From assembly GCA_937930025.1 (NCBI GenBank), contig CALGJW010000045.1, positions 1-43,596 on the forward strand: a stretch of DNA of 43,596 bases. Direction: 5' to 3'. This stretch comes from an uncultured Saprospiraceae bacterium (lineage in GTDB: Bacteria; Bacteroidota; Bacteroidia; Chitinophagales; Saprospiraceae). The notes beneath the pieces were generated by a model. It made no database searches, was not told where the DNA came from, and saw only the letters and a program-made list of their open reading frames with translations. The translations under genes were made by a program, and so were the position numbers. Of the stretch, positions 26,485-35,200 are shown one piece after another (positions within the stretch are counted from its first letter, which is position 1; every line of letters starts with the position of its first letter).

Positions 26485-27816
26485 GTGACGAATAGTACTA
26501 TCACACGTGTTATCCTGTTGGGAGCCATTGCAGTTATTGCTGTGATGGGTATACAAACCTATTGGGTGTTTCAAACTTTAGATATTCGCAAAAAGGAATT
26601 CAATCAAACAGTCACTACAGCCCTAATTGATGTCGCCAAAGAAATAGCAGCATACAATGGTTCAGTCCTTCCGAGCCATGATTTGGTCTCTCAGCGTTCG
26701 TCTAACTACTTTATTGTAAATATCAATGATGAGATCGATGCCAACCTTCTTGAATTTTATTTAAAAAAGCAATTTGAAATTCGTGCGCTGAATACAAACT
26801 TTGAATATGGCATCTACGATTGTTCTGATGATGTCATGGTGTATGGCGAACTAATTACCTATGCCAATGATAAACAAAACCTACAAGGGGAGGATTTACC
26901 GAAGTATGGAGACCTGGATTATTACTTTGGAGTTCGATTTCCGGATCGAGGAAGTTATCTATTAAGTGGCATGGGATTCATTTTGTTTTTTTCTGCCATC
27001 TTGTTACTAACGATTGCGTTTTTCATTTATTCCATGATGGTGATATTGCGCCAGCGAAGATTATCAGAAATGCAAAAGGACTTCATCAACAATATGACGC
27101 ATGAATTCAAAACACCGATTTCTACGATAAAAATATCTGCCGAAGTTTTTGAAAATCACGAAAAAATAAAAAAAGATCCCCGACTACTCCGATACGCAGA
27201 AATTATAACGGAACAAAATCAACGATTAAATAATCAGGTGGAAAAAGTATTGCAGTTAGCTAGGATTGAAAAAAACAATTTTCAATTAAATTTAGAACAG
27301 GTCAACTTGAATGACTTGCTAGTCGAGTTAATCAAAAATACTGAACCTAAGTTAGAAGAATTGGGTGGAAAACTATTATTGTCTTTACCAGATCACCATA
27401 CGATCATAGAAGCCGACGAAACACATTTGAAAAACATCATTTACAATTTGATTGACAACGCCATAAAGTATGCGGAAAAAGCACCAATCATAAATGTTGG
27501 TTTGTTTTCTGGAGCTGATCGAATTGCAATAAGTGTAAAAGACAATGGAATTGGAATCGCAAAGGATTACCAAAACAAAGTCTTCGACAAATTTTATCGG
27601 ATTCCAACCGGAAATATTCACAATGTTAAAGGGTTTGGCCTTGGGCTTTTTTACATAAAAAATATTTGCAAAGCACATGGCTGGCAGATTGATTTAATCA
27701 GCGAGGAACAAAAAGGAACGACGATGACTATATCCATGAAACAAAAAGTCGAAAAGGAAAAGAAGACTTTTTGGCAATGGTTTCAAAAGTTGGAGCCTGC
27801 CAAAACTTTAGATTAA
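26485..27816 (+). CDS. Membrane sensor histidine kinase (HisKA/HATPase)
   Basis: Two membrane helices (about 8-27 and 160-186) bracket a ~130-residue periplasmic sensor region. A HisKA domain carries the phosphoacceptor H206 (NNMTHEFKTPIST). The HATPase domain has an N box (NIIYNLIDNAIKYA), G1 (VKDNGIGIA), an F box (FDKFYRIPTGN) and G2 (GFGLGLFYIK). The start is GTG, since no ATG lies near the N-terminal hydrophobic stretch. Order and sequence resemble the RprX/RprY type of Bacteroidota. It is followed by its OmpR-family regulator after 15 bases. The signal is unknown. Confidence 0.9.
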   Translation: MTNSTITRVILLGAIAVIAVMGIQTYWVFQTLDIRKKEFNQTVTTALIDVAKEIAAYNGSVLPSHDLVSQRSSNYFIVNINDEIDANLLEFYLKKQFEIRALNTNFEYGIYDCSDDVMVYGELITYANDKQNLQGEDLPKYGDLDYYFGVRFPDRGSYLLSGMGFILFFSAILLLTIAFFIYSMMVILRQRRLSEMQKDFINNMTHEFKTPISTIKISAEVFENHEKIKKDPRLLRYAEIITEQNQRLNNQVEKVLQLARIEKNNFQLNLEQVNLNDLLVELIKNTEPKLEELGGKLLLSLPDHHTIIEADETHLKNIIYNLIDNAIKYAEKAPIINVGLFSGADRIAISVKDNGIGIAKDYQNKVFDKFYRIPTGNIHNVKGFGLGLFYIKNICKAHGWQIDLISEEQKGTTMTISMKQKVEKEKKTFWQWFQKLEPAKTLD

Positions 27817-27831
27817 TAAATACCAAAACGA

Positions 27832-28512
27832 ATGAAAGCTAAAATCTTATATGTAGAGGATGATGAAAGCCTGAGCTTTGTAACCCGGGACAATCTAGAA
27901 CTAAAAGGATACGATATCACGCATTGCGCAGATGGAAACAAAGCCATTGAAATTATTGACAATGATACTTTCGACCTTTGTATTCTCGATGTGATGCTTC
28001 CAGGTGTGGACGGTTTTACTATTGCGGAGCATATTCGTAAATTTAACCAAGAGGTCCCCATTATTTTCCTTACAGCCAAATCACTTAAGGAAGATAAAAT
28101 CCATGGTTTGAAACTTGGAGGCGATGATTACCTCACAAAACCATTTAGTATTGAAGAATTGATATTAAAAATTGAAATCTTTTTACGTCGTTCAAAATTC
28201 AGTTCGCCAAATACTCCCGAAAAATTTCATCTTGGTAATTATACTTTTGACTTTAAAAATTTATCGCTGTCTATTAATGGAGAAGAAAAAATGTTAACTC
28301 AGAGAGAAGCGGATCTTTTGCAATACCTTTGTAAAAACCAGGGAGAAATCATGAAGCGCTCAGCCATCCTTACTGCGGTATGGGGCGATGATGATTATTT
28401 TCTTGGAAGAAGCCTTGATGTTTTTATTTCTAGATTACGAAAATATTTGAGCGCCGACGATGCTGTTAATATTGAGAATATACATGGGGTAGGCTTTCGG
28501 ATGAAAGTGTGA
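27832..28512 (+). CDS. OmpR-family response regulator (RprY-like)
   Basis: The receiver domain (about 1-120) shows D10-D11, phosphoacceptor D53 (LCILDVMLPGVDG), T81 and K103 (TKP). The winged-helix DNA-binding domain occupies about 130-226 (LTQREADLLQYLCKNQGEI, then VWGDDDYFLGRSLDVFIS). It is the partner of the kinase 15 bases upstream. The resemblance to RprY of Bacteroides is by pattern and I have not confirmed it; the regulon is unknown. It ends 27 bases before a convergent T9SS gene. Confidence 0.9.
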   Translation: MKAKILYVEDDESLSFVTRDNLELKGYDITHCADGNKAIEIIDNDTFDLCILDVMLPGVDGFTIAEHIRKFNQEVPIIFLTAKSLKEDKIHGLKLGGDDYLTKPFSIEELILKIEIFLRRSKFSSPNTPEKFHLGNYTFDFKNLSLSINGEEKMLTQREADLLQYLCKNQGEIMKRSAILTAVWGDDDYFLGRSLDVFISRLRKYLSADDAVNIENIHGVGFRMKV

Positions 28513-28539
28513 GAAATCCGTTTAAATCGATTAGTCCAA

Positions 28540-30963
28540 TTATAATTTTATTACTGATTTCGCCACTATTCCATTTTCCGAAATCATCTGGACATAATAA
28601 GTTCCAGATGGAACTTCATTTATATTCATTTCATATTTTCCAGAGGTACCAGTCAAGTTTGTTGAAAATAGTTTGATGCCAGCGGCATTATAGAAATTCA
28701 ATTGGCTAAATTTCACTTCACTTTCCCATTCAATAAATAGTTGACCGGAATTCGTTGGATTTGGAAACAGATTAATTTTATTATCAATTCCTAGATCATT
28801 TGTTTTTGTAATTACGGCTACAAAATAAGTGGTTGTATGGAGGCATCCCGAGCCTAACCCAACGGATTCTGTAAGCATAGTATCGTTTGTAATCAAGACA
28901 TCCAGAAAGGTTTCCCCTGATGTCAATCCGACATACATAGTATCAAATAATTCTCCAACCGGAATCAGCTCAGCAGCAATTACTTTTTCACAATTGAACT
29001 CATCAGAAACGACTACAAAAATCGTATCAGATGAATTGTACCAAACATCGTTTAGAAGAATGCTATCTTGCTCACAAAAATGAATAACGCTGTCAATGGC
29101 AGTAATCGTTTCGTAATTTGAATAAAGCGGCGTGCGATACACCCCATGGTTTCCACCAAGTGCGTACAAATAAGCTTCATCAGTTGAGAATCCAAATTTA
29201 ACCAGACCCATAGCTTGTTGACCACCACAGGACCATTCCCATCCTACAGGATCAAAAGCCGCCACATCAGGAACTTGAAAATTATCCCAAGAGATTCCAG
29301 CATCTAATGAAACCACTCCGTAGCGATCACATTGCTCAACGCTTTTCCCGATTAGTAATTCTCTTTTCTTACTCCATGCATTTAATTCTATTTCAGGCGC
29401 ACCGAATTCAACAAAATTTTCTCCACCATCCTCACTAAAATAAAAGGAAGACCCAAAAATTCCAATTCCACTTTCATCAACATAAAAGTCATGGATGCTA
29501 TAATGACTAAAAAGTTCCGTTTCAAAATAGAGTGAGTTAAGTCGATTAAAACCATCACCTCTGATCGTGTACATAATTCCGTTATAAGATTTTGCCTTAT
29601 CTGCATTAAAAAAATTGGAAACAGTAGAGGTGCTAACATTTTCAATATCAATTTTCTCCAAACGATTCCCGTAAGCAAATAATTCATTTTCATGAACTAA
29701 AAAACCAACCAGACTGACATCCGCCGGAAAATTAGTCATTTTAATGCCGGGGGTGTTACTACCAAAAAATGCAAAAACATCATCATCAATAAGTTGTAAG
29801 ATCACCCCATCAAAAATGATTGTTTCGTTATTCAAGTCTATCGTAGAAGGAAAAAACTGAACGTCACAATCACTATAATAGTTTTTATTATGGTTCTTGA
29901 AAATAATTTCATCATCCAATCTTTTCAATTGACTTACGAAATCAAGTCCTTCCGGATAATACAACTCCCATGTTATTCCTCCATCCATGGTCAAGGCCAA
30001 CTTCCCTTCGGCGTTTCTTCCTAAAACCCATTCTGGAGTCACCACCAATATTTTGAAATTATTGTTATTGCTAGCCAAACGCAACTCTGCTGTTTCTGAA
30101 ATTAATAAATCTACATGAAAGATTTGTTGCCCTAACAGCAATTGTAGAATATTATCACTGGTAAGAGCTGCGTTTGATATTTCATTATTCAAATCAATTT
30201 CACCTGAAAGCATATTCAAAGAATTGGCATCAAGAATATCGTACCTGCCGTCTCTATTCAAAATTAATATATGTTCTGGATATACAAGAAGTATATCGGA
30301 AGTTAAATTAGGGCTAATTTGAATCACCTCATTGGAATAAAGACTATCCAAAAGAAAATAAGTATTTGAAGTTTTCCAAAGAAAGCGATCTCCAACTCTT
30401 CCTAAAAATTGTTCTGCCGGTTTGTCATCTACTTCAATTACAGTATGACTAATGCCGTCAAATATTCGATAATAATATTTATCAGGAACACCCATTTCTG
30501 TATGTCGAGATGTTATTGCGGAGGACCCATTAAATCCATACGATTGAGAGGATGAATTCGATGTGCAGCAAAAATTATAAGAATTTGCATAACTATTCAA
30601 CAAACTCCTTTCCCCATTTTCATTTATTAAAATTTGGCTGACTTTAGGAGAAGTATAGGCATCCGGAATAGTACTCTTTTTTGTGATATACATTCCGTCA
30701 TTGTTAACCACTATTTTATTCGAAGGCACGTCCACATTCGGATGAAATTCATATTCCAATTGCCAGGATTTGCCTTGATCTATGGAAGTAAAAACACCCT
30801 TTGTAGGCTGCAATGTCACCAATTTATCATTCTTGAAATAAACCTCTCCTAACGACTTTCCGTCAAAACTGATCCGCTCCCAATTGGTAAAGTGACTGGA
30901 TTGTCCAAATAGAAATTCAGAAAAAATGAAACTTGAAAGAATTAAAAGTAGTAAAGTACGCAT
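28540..30963 (-). CDS. Secreted T9SS cargo protein with Asp-box repeats
   Basis: Translation from the ATG at 30961-30963 begins MRTLLLLILSSFIFSEFLFGQ, a clear signal peptide; an upstream frame to 31068 adds a non-signal extension and is less likely. The mature part has several BNR/Asp-box-like units (SIDQGKSW, TMDGGITW, SEDGGENF, SLDAGISW) typical of beta-propellers of the sortilin/sialidase type. An Ig-like stretch (ILLNDVWYNSSDTIFVVV) follows, and a C-terminal T9SS sorting domain covers about 733-807 (INLFPNPTNSGQLFIEW, then VPSGTYYVQM). The expected location is the cell surface or outside the cell. No enzyme signature was seen. Confidence 0.85.
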   Translation of the reverse strand: MRTLLLLILSSFIFSEFLFGQSSHFTNWERISFDGKSLGEVYFKNDKLVTLQPTKGVFTSIDQGKSWQLEYEFHPNVDVPSNKIVVNNDGMYITKKSTIPDAYTSPKVSQILINENGERSLLNSYANSYNFCCTSNSSSQSYGFNGSSAITSRHTEMGVPDKYYYRIFDGISHTVIEVDDKPAEQFLGRVGDRFLWKTSNTYFLLDSLYSNEVIQISPNLTSDILLVYPEHILILNRDGRYDILDANSLNMLSGEIDLNNEISNAALTSDNILQLLLGQQIFHVDLLISETAELRLASNNNNFKILVVTPEWVLGRNAEGKLALTMDGGITWELYYPEGLDFVSQLKRLDDEIIFKNHNKNYYSDCDVQFFPSTIDLNNETIIFDGVILQLIDDDVFAFFGSNTPGIKMTNFPADVSLVGFLVHENELFAYGNRLEKIDIENVSTSTVSNFFNADKAKSYNGIMYTIRGDGFNRLNSLYFETELFSHYSIHDFYVDESGIGIFGSSFYFSEDGGENFVEFGAPEIELNAWSKKRELLIGKSVEQCDRYGVVSLDAGISWDNFQVPDVAAFDPVGWEWSCGGQQAMGLVKFGFSTDEAYLYALGGNHGVYRTPLYSNYETITAIDSVIHFCEQDSILLNDVWYNSSDTIFVVVSDEFNCEKVIAAELIPVGELFDTMYVGLTSGETFLDVLITNDTMLTESVGLGSGCLHTTTYFVAVITKTNDLGIDNKINLFPNPTNSGQLFIEWESEVKFSQLNFYNAAGIKLFSTNLTGTSGKYEMNINEVPSGTYYVQMISENGIVAKSVIKL

Positions 30964-31113
30964 GGGTTTTAGTTTTAGCTTGTGGAAAGTTACAAAATCT
31001 ACCCAAACAAACAACATATAGACGATTACTTTTTCATGAAATCTAGTTGATGATTTCCACCAAACCATCAGTTTTGACGATATGTTAACTTGGTAAAGCC
31101 AATAAATTTTTGC

Positions 31114-33012
31114 CTATTCTAGCACCAGCCTTTCCTTCTTCGGATACTTCACTTCATAATCAAACTCCAATTTTTTATTCGTATTACTTTGGATATCCAA
31201 CTCCCAGGTTAAAATGCCCGTTTTATCATCCAGTGTTGCGCCAGCATATTTCCCTTGCTTCACTTCAATTTTTTCATTGGTAGAAATTGGGAATTGATCT
31301 TCTACGATGAGATGGATGGATTGTTTTTTCTTATTGCGAATGTCAATCTCCCAAGCTCGACTTTCGGACTTATTGGTTCCGATGAATTGTCGTTTGGAAA
31401 AATCTTTTACTCTTTTTCGATCGATCACTATATTTCTATCCCGACCTAAAGAAAGCGCCAATGTATCTTCCACTGCATAAACATCCAAGTAGGATTTCCC
31501 AAGGTAAGTTCCTTCAAAAAACAAATTAGCCTCTCCACTTAAAAAATCATACTCTTCCCAACCAGTTACATTAGCAGTTAAGAATGCATCCGGATCTAAT
31601 TTCGGAATGGCGAAATATTCGTAGCTCGCTGGCAGTTCGTATGCTTTTATTTTAACCAAGGTTTGCTTGCCGGTGGAATTAATCGTGTAAGGAATATCAA
31701 TGATAAAATTAACTGTTGTGGCTTTGGCCTCTTTCGTTGTTTCAAGGGGAATAGATGCGGTTGCTTTTTGTTTTTTCTGTCTTTTATCCTTCGATTTACC
31801 ACGCAGGCGTACTCCGGCAAGTCTGCCTCCCATTCCTGTAACAACCACTTCTTCAAGGACAGCCCCTTCTGAAAGAACGACATTCATATTTGCACCGCTG
31901 ATTGGAACTTCCGCGGATTCGAAACCCACGTAGGACACAATAATAGACTTCGCATTTGGCGGAAGTTCTAATGAGTATTTCCCATCAACATCGGCCATAG
32001 TCCCATTGGACGTACCCCTAACAATGATATTCGCTCCAATAAGCGGCTCACCATATTCATCCGTTACCATGCCTGTTACCTGATTGACACCTTGAGCGCG
32101 CACTCCATCAATTGCATATCCATAGGTCTGTCCGCGACTACCGCGAACAAAACTTTGCGCAAAGGCTAATCTCCAAGCTTCCAGTTTAGGTTTTGTTCCT
32201 GACTCAAAAGGATTTCCCGTGGACAAGGTCAGATTGATTTTATCCCAGTCTTCTCCGGTGGATTGAAAAACTGAAGCTCTATAATCCAAGGAAACATTTG
32301 AGGCCACATCCTTCACTCGGATATCATAGTTTGGAAACCAACCTGCATTTTTCACCACATAGCTAATTTTAAAATCTCCTTTGACAGCGGACTTAGCATT
32401 TACCTTTACTAAGATATCCACGGTATACTTTCCCACTTCTGCGGTTAGATTCTTTCGTTGTCCTTGCAAGGCCTTTTGTTCTTCCTGTAATTTTGCCACC
32501 CGACGATTTATTGCCAGTTTTTCTTTTTTAAGTTCTAAACTTCTTTGCCCAAAGTAAGTTGCACCAGCTTTTAATTCGTTTGTGGTAATCCCAGAATTCG
32601 CACCTCCGATAGATCGATTAGCTTTCAGAAACTCCTCTTCTTCTTTTATTGCTTGTAATAAAATCCCTTCATCTTCGACCTGCAATTGAAGCATTTTGAT
32701 CTGAGCATCCAACGCGGCAACAGATTCTCCGAGGTCAGGTTTTTCTTCATAGTTAGCTTCGTGCTGCACGCCAATGATTGTAAAATTACCTTCGCCTTTT
32801 ACTTGGATAGACTTCGTGTCCATGTTTGGCGTAAGGCCAATAAATCTTATAAGTGATTCTCCGTTTGGGATATTGGCGGCCGCTGTTCGGTTGACCTGCG
32901 CACCTGACAAGAAAACAGTTGCTGATTTAATAGTTGAGGTTACTTTTACTTCTGGTTCATTTGCCAGCAATAAGATTGGAGAAAGGAATAGGAGGAGTAG
33001 GATTCGTAGCAT
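31114..33012 (-). CDS. MuiA/DUF4139-family exported protein with inserted carboxypeptidase-regulatory-like domain
   Basis: An exported protein (signal peptide ends LLLAN, about 17). DUF4140 covers about 20-110 (SATVFLSGAQVNRTA), a helical coiled-coil region follows to about 190, then DUF4139 (KISYVVKNAGWFPNYDIRV, DYRASVFQSTGEDW). A domain of CarboxypepD_reg type is inserted at about 310-395 (GMVTDEYGEPLIGANIIVRG, ending EEVVVTGMG). That insert is the usual N-terminal part of SusC-like TonB receptors, including the plug-entry phrase. The C-terminal DUF4139 continues to VLE at the end. The MuiA family was named from mucoidy inhibition; its biochemical role is unknown. Confidence 0.82.
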   Translation of the reverse strand: MLRILLLLFLSPILLLANEPEVKVTSTIKSATVFLSGAQVNRTAAANIPNGESLIRFIGLTPNMDTKSIQVKGEGNFTIIGVQHEANYEEKPDLGESVAALDAQIKMLQLQVEDEGILLQAIKEEEEFLKANRSIGGANSGITTNELKAGATYFGQRSLELKKEKLAINRRVAKLQEEQKALQGQRKNLTAEVGKYTVDILVKVNAKSAVKGDFKISYVVKNAGWFPNYDIRVKDVASNVSLDYRASVFQSTGEDWDKINLTLSTGNPFESGTKPKLEAWRLAFAQSFVRGSRGQTYGYAIDGVRAQGVNQVTGMVTDEYGEPLIGANIIVRGTSNGTMADVDGKYSLELPPNAKSIIVSYVGFESAEVPISGANMNVVLSEGAVLEEVVVTGMGGRLAGVRLRGKSKDKRQKKQKATASIPLETTKEAKATTVNFIIDIPYTINSTGKQTLVKIKAYELPASYEYFAIPKLDPDAFLTANVTGWEEYDFLSGEANLFFEGTYLGKSYLDVYAVEDTLALSLGRDRNIVIDRKRVKDFSKRQFIGTNKSESRAWEIDIRNKKKQSIHLIVEDQFPISTNEKIEVKQGKYAGATLDDKTGILTWELDIQSNTNKKLEFDYEVKYPKKERLVLE

Positions 33013-33063
33013 AGCCTTTTGTTTTTTTTAATAACGTTTCGGGGTGGGCATTTGTGGCGCATA

Positions 33064-33170
33064 GGAGGCCACGAAGGCACTAAGACACTAGGTCAAAAAC
33101 GTGTGTAGTTGACACGAAGCAACAATGTCGAATAACGTGCCGATCCGGCATATTTACTTCAATAAAGCTT
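33064..33170. repeat. Direct repeat, copy 1 (~107 bp)
   Basis: Starts GGAGGCCACGAAGGCACTA, then has about 10 extra bases relative to copy 2, shares an identical ~26-base block containing GTGTGTAGTTGACAC, and continues with about 75-80% identity to AATAAAGCTT. Lies between the MuiA gene and copy 2; start-to-start distance to copy 2 is 148 bases. The block contains the small inverted repeat CGTGT...ACACG. Confidence 0.8.
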
Positions 33171-33211
33171 GCTTCCATAGCAACGAATTTTTACTGCTTC
33201 TAAATCGCATT

Positions 33212-33309
33212 GGAGGCCACGAAGGCACTAAATCAAAAACGTGTGTAGTTGACACGAAGATACATAGTCGAATAACGTATCGATCCAGTGTATTTATTTC
33301 AATGAAGCT
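33212..33309. repeat. Direct repeat, copy 2 (~98 bp), overlapping the DUF4105 gene 3' end
   Basis: Begins with the same GGAGGCCACGAAGGCACTA and carries the same conserved block. Its final 16 bases include the last codons and TAA stop of the DUF4105 gene on the minus strand. Copy 1 keeps a similar TTTATTGAAGTAA there, so copy 1 may derive from a 3' end of the same sort. This looks like a tandem duplication or a dispersed intergenic element, with no transposase visible. Confidence 0.8.
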
Positions 33310-34466
33310 CTTCCCTTCTCCCCATTAACTAATTCACGAAATGCTATTAGTAATCCCATCCCCATCAAAGGCAAAAAAGCCGGGTTAAAATCCTGCGGCC
33401 AAAAGTACCAACCAAAGATAGTTGCAATAAGTAATGCTCCGTAACACAACTTATATTTTCGAATGAATAGACCTTTTGTAAAAACTAAAAAGGAGGCGAA
33501 TATATTTAATGGGAATGCCCATAGCATATTCCAATTTTGAAAGCAAGCTTGGTGATCGGTACCTAGCCACATGAAAAGAAATAGACAGCCAGAAAGGCCT
33601 GTAAGGAAAAGAATTAGGAAGTCGAAAATTTTCCATGCTTTTGCTTTGCTAAACTTCCAACTTAAAAAAAGTAATCCTACAAACAATAGGCTTAATAAAA
33701 ACCAAGGGCGCTTATAAAAAGGAACGCTAGATAAAACATGGGGGAAATCAATCACGCGGCTGCTTGGACCTAAAAGCGACACTGCGGTTCCATTGCGATT
33801 GACGGTTCCGTTGCCCATGTTTTCCTTTAAGAAGTCTGGCAAAAACATTTGTTGTCTAAAATCAGCCTTATCATAAGTTGGTTTGCCTAAGATCAAATCT
33901 ATTCCGAAATCATTCCAAGGGCTATCGACCAAATAAATATTTAACAAATCATCGAAAGTTGGTTGCGCTGCTTTTTCATCTGACCAAACCAATTGATTAC
34001 CCAATACGGATTCTAACACATCTCTAATTCTGGTAGAACAATTATCAAAGAAAAAATCGTATTTATAAAATCGATTGGCCTTGCGAAGATTTACATTTAG
34101 AAATTGAATTACTTTTCGTTTTTCTTCTGATGTAAGTAATAATTCGTTTTCAATGACTGCTCTTTCTTCTCGTTGATATCCATACACGAACCTTTCGAAG
34201 GTTGTTTTACCTAGCCAATAATTCAATTTTCCACGCACAAATTTGGTGTAAAAATTAGGTGCACTAAAACTAAACATCCCATAGTTATAGACCTCATCTA
34301 GGCCAGTCTGAGGATTTTGAATCCGAATAGCGCTGTGGCCAAATATGGAATAGAGTTCCTCGCCGGGGGCACAGGTGAGTAAGGATAATTTCAAACCAGT
34401 ACTATCCTGCGCAAATGAAACCTGAGCAGCAAAAAGCAAAAGAAGAACGGCAATGTTTTTTTTCAT
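33294..34466 (-). CDS. DUF4105-domain membrane protein
   Basis: Starting at ATG 34464-34466 gives a signal peptide (MKKNIAVLLLLFAAQVSFAQ); a longer frame to 34523 would put 19 extra residues before it and overlap the preceding gene. DUF4105 (Lnb N-terminal periplasmic domain) is recognised at about 25-235 from SLLTCAPGEELYSIFGHSAI and FDNCSTRIRDVLESVLG, the latter with a Cys typical of the fold. The C-terminal ~140 residues contain several membrane helices (RPWFLLSLLFVGLLFLSW, then IFDFLILFLTG, and others). Family function is unknown. One base separates its start from the DJ-1-like gene stop, so it belongs to that operon. Confidence 0.82.
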   Translation of the reverse strand: MKKNIAVLLLLFAAQVSFAQDSTGLKLSLLTCAPGEELYSIFGHSAIRIQNPQTGLDEVYNYGMFSFSAPNFYTKFVRGKLNYWLGKTTFERFVYGYQREERAVIENELLLTSEEKRKVIQFLNVNLRKANRFYKYDFFFDNCSTRIRDVLESVLGNQLVWSDEKAAQPTFDDLLNIYLVDSPWNDFGIDLILGKPTYDKADFRQQMFLPDFLKENMGNGTVNRNGTAVSLLGPSSRVIDFPHVLSSVPFYKRPWFLLSLLFVGLLFLSWKFSKAKAWKIFDFLILFLTGLSGCLFLFMWLGTDHQACFQNWNMLWAFPLNIFASFLVFTKGLFIRKYKLCYGALLIATIFGWYFWPQDFNPAFLPLMGMGLLIAFRELVNGEKGRASLK

Positions 34467-34467
34467 A

Positions 34468-35199
34468 CTAATCAATAACGGTATGCGGCACTTTAGATAA
34501 ATCCCAGTCGATGACCAATCCACCAGCTAAACTTCGAGCTATCTCAGCTCCATATAGATGTTCACAAAGATACAGCGCAGCTTCAAAAGATTTTGCTCCA
34601 CCGGCAGAGGTGATAAACTTTCTGTCATGAACAAACAATACAGAATCCCGGACCTCCAAATTGGGAAACATCTTTTTGTATTGATCAATGTCTGACGGAA
34701 AAGTAGTTGACACATGTCCCTCCAAAACACCAGCTTTAGCTAAAACAAATGCCCCATCGCAATGGGAGGTTACGAACTTTGCTGACTTACTAGTGGTTTT
34801 TACAAAGTTTATCAAAACTTCATTTTCTAAGTCTGAATCTAAATGATGTTCCGCGCTAGGAACAACTAAGATATCAATTTTCGGAAGGCCAGGCTTTAAA
34901 TAGTTATAATCCGGTAGCATGCGAATTCCTTCGAAACTAGTGATGGGATCCATTGTGTTGGCCACCATAAAAGTATTCATGGCTTTTATTCCTTTGCGAA
35001 AAACGGTGTGTTGGAAAATATCATAAGGCGCAGTTAACTCTGTATTATATACTCCATCCATAATTAAAAAAGCCACATTGTATCTCGAAGGATCCAATTC
35101 TAATTGTCGGTCAAAAGTTGGCGGTTTTTCTGAAGCCGTATTTTGTTGACAAGAAAACAAGACTGTTGAAACCAAAAACAATATTAACAGCTTTTCCAT
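34468..35199 (-). CDS. DJ-1/PfpI-family lipoprotein
   Basis: A 243-aa protein with a lipoprotein signal (VSTVLFSC, acceptor C17) and a DJ-1/PfpI domain at about 35-235. The nucleophile-elbow Cys is C147 (FVTSHCDGAFVL), and E54 (NTELTAPYDIF) is positioned as in this family. Relatives include glutamine amidotransferase-like regulators, chaperones and GATase1-like enzymes, so the activity is not assigned. ATG at 35197-35199 is chosen over the longer frame to 35244 because it begins directly with the lipoprotein leader and leaves a one-base gap after the MutS-like stop. Export of a DJ-1 fold is unusual but seen in Bacteroidota. Confidence 0.8.
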   Translation of the reverse strand: MEKLLILFLVSTVLFSCQQNTASEKPPTFDRQLELDPSRYNVAFLIMDGVYNTELTAPYDIFQHTVFRKGIKAMNTFMVANTMDPITSFEGIRMLPDYNYLKPGLPKIDILVVPSAEHHLDSDLENEVLINFVKTTSKSAKFVTSHCDGAFVLAKAGVLEGHVSTTFPSDIDQYKKMFPNLEVRDSVLFVHDRKFITSAGGAKSFEAALYLCEHLYGAEIARSLAGGLVIDWDLSKVPHTVID

Positions 35200-35200
35200 T

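Noticed and set aside
31000-31068. N-terminal extension of the third T9SS protein to 31068
   Set aside because: The signal peptide begins at the internal ATG (30963); the extension adds 35 residues ahead of a perfect leader.
33125-33328. 67-residue plus-strand frame across the two direct repeats
   Set aside because: It exists only because it spans the repeat copies, overlaps the 3' end of the DUF4105 gene on the opposite strand and lacks features of a gene.
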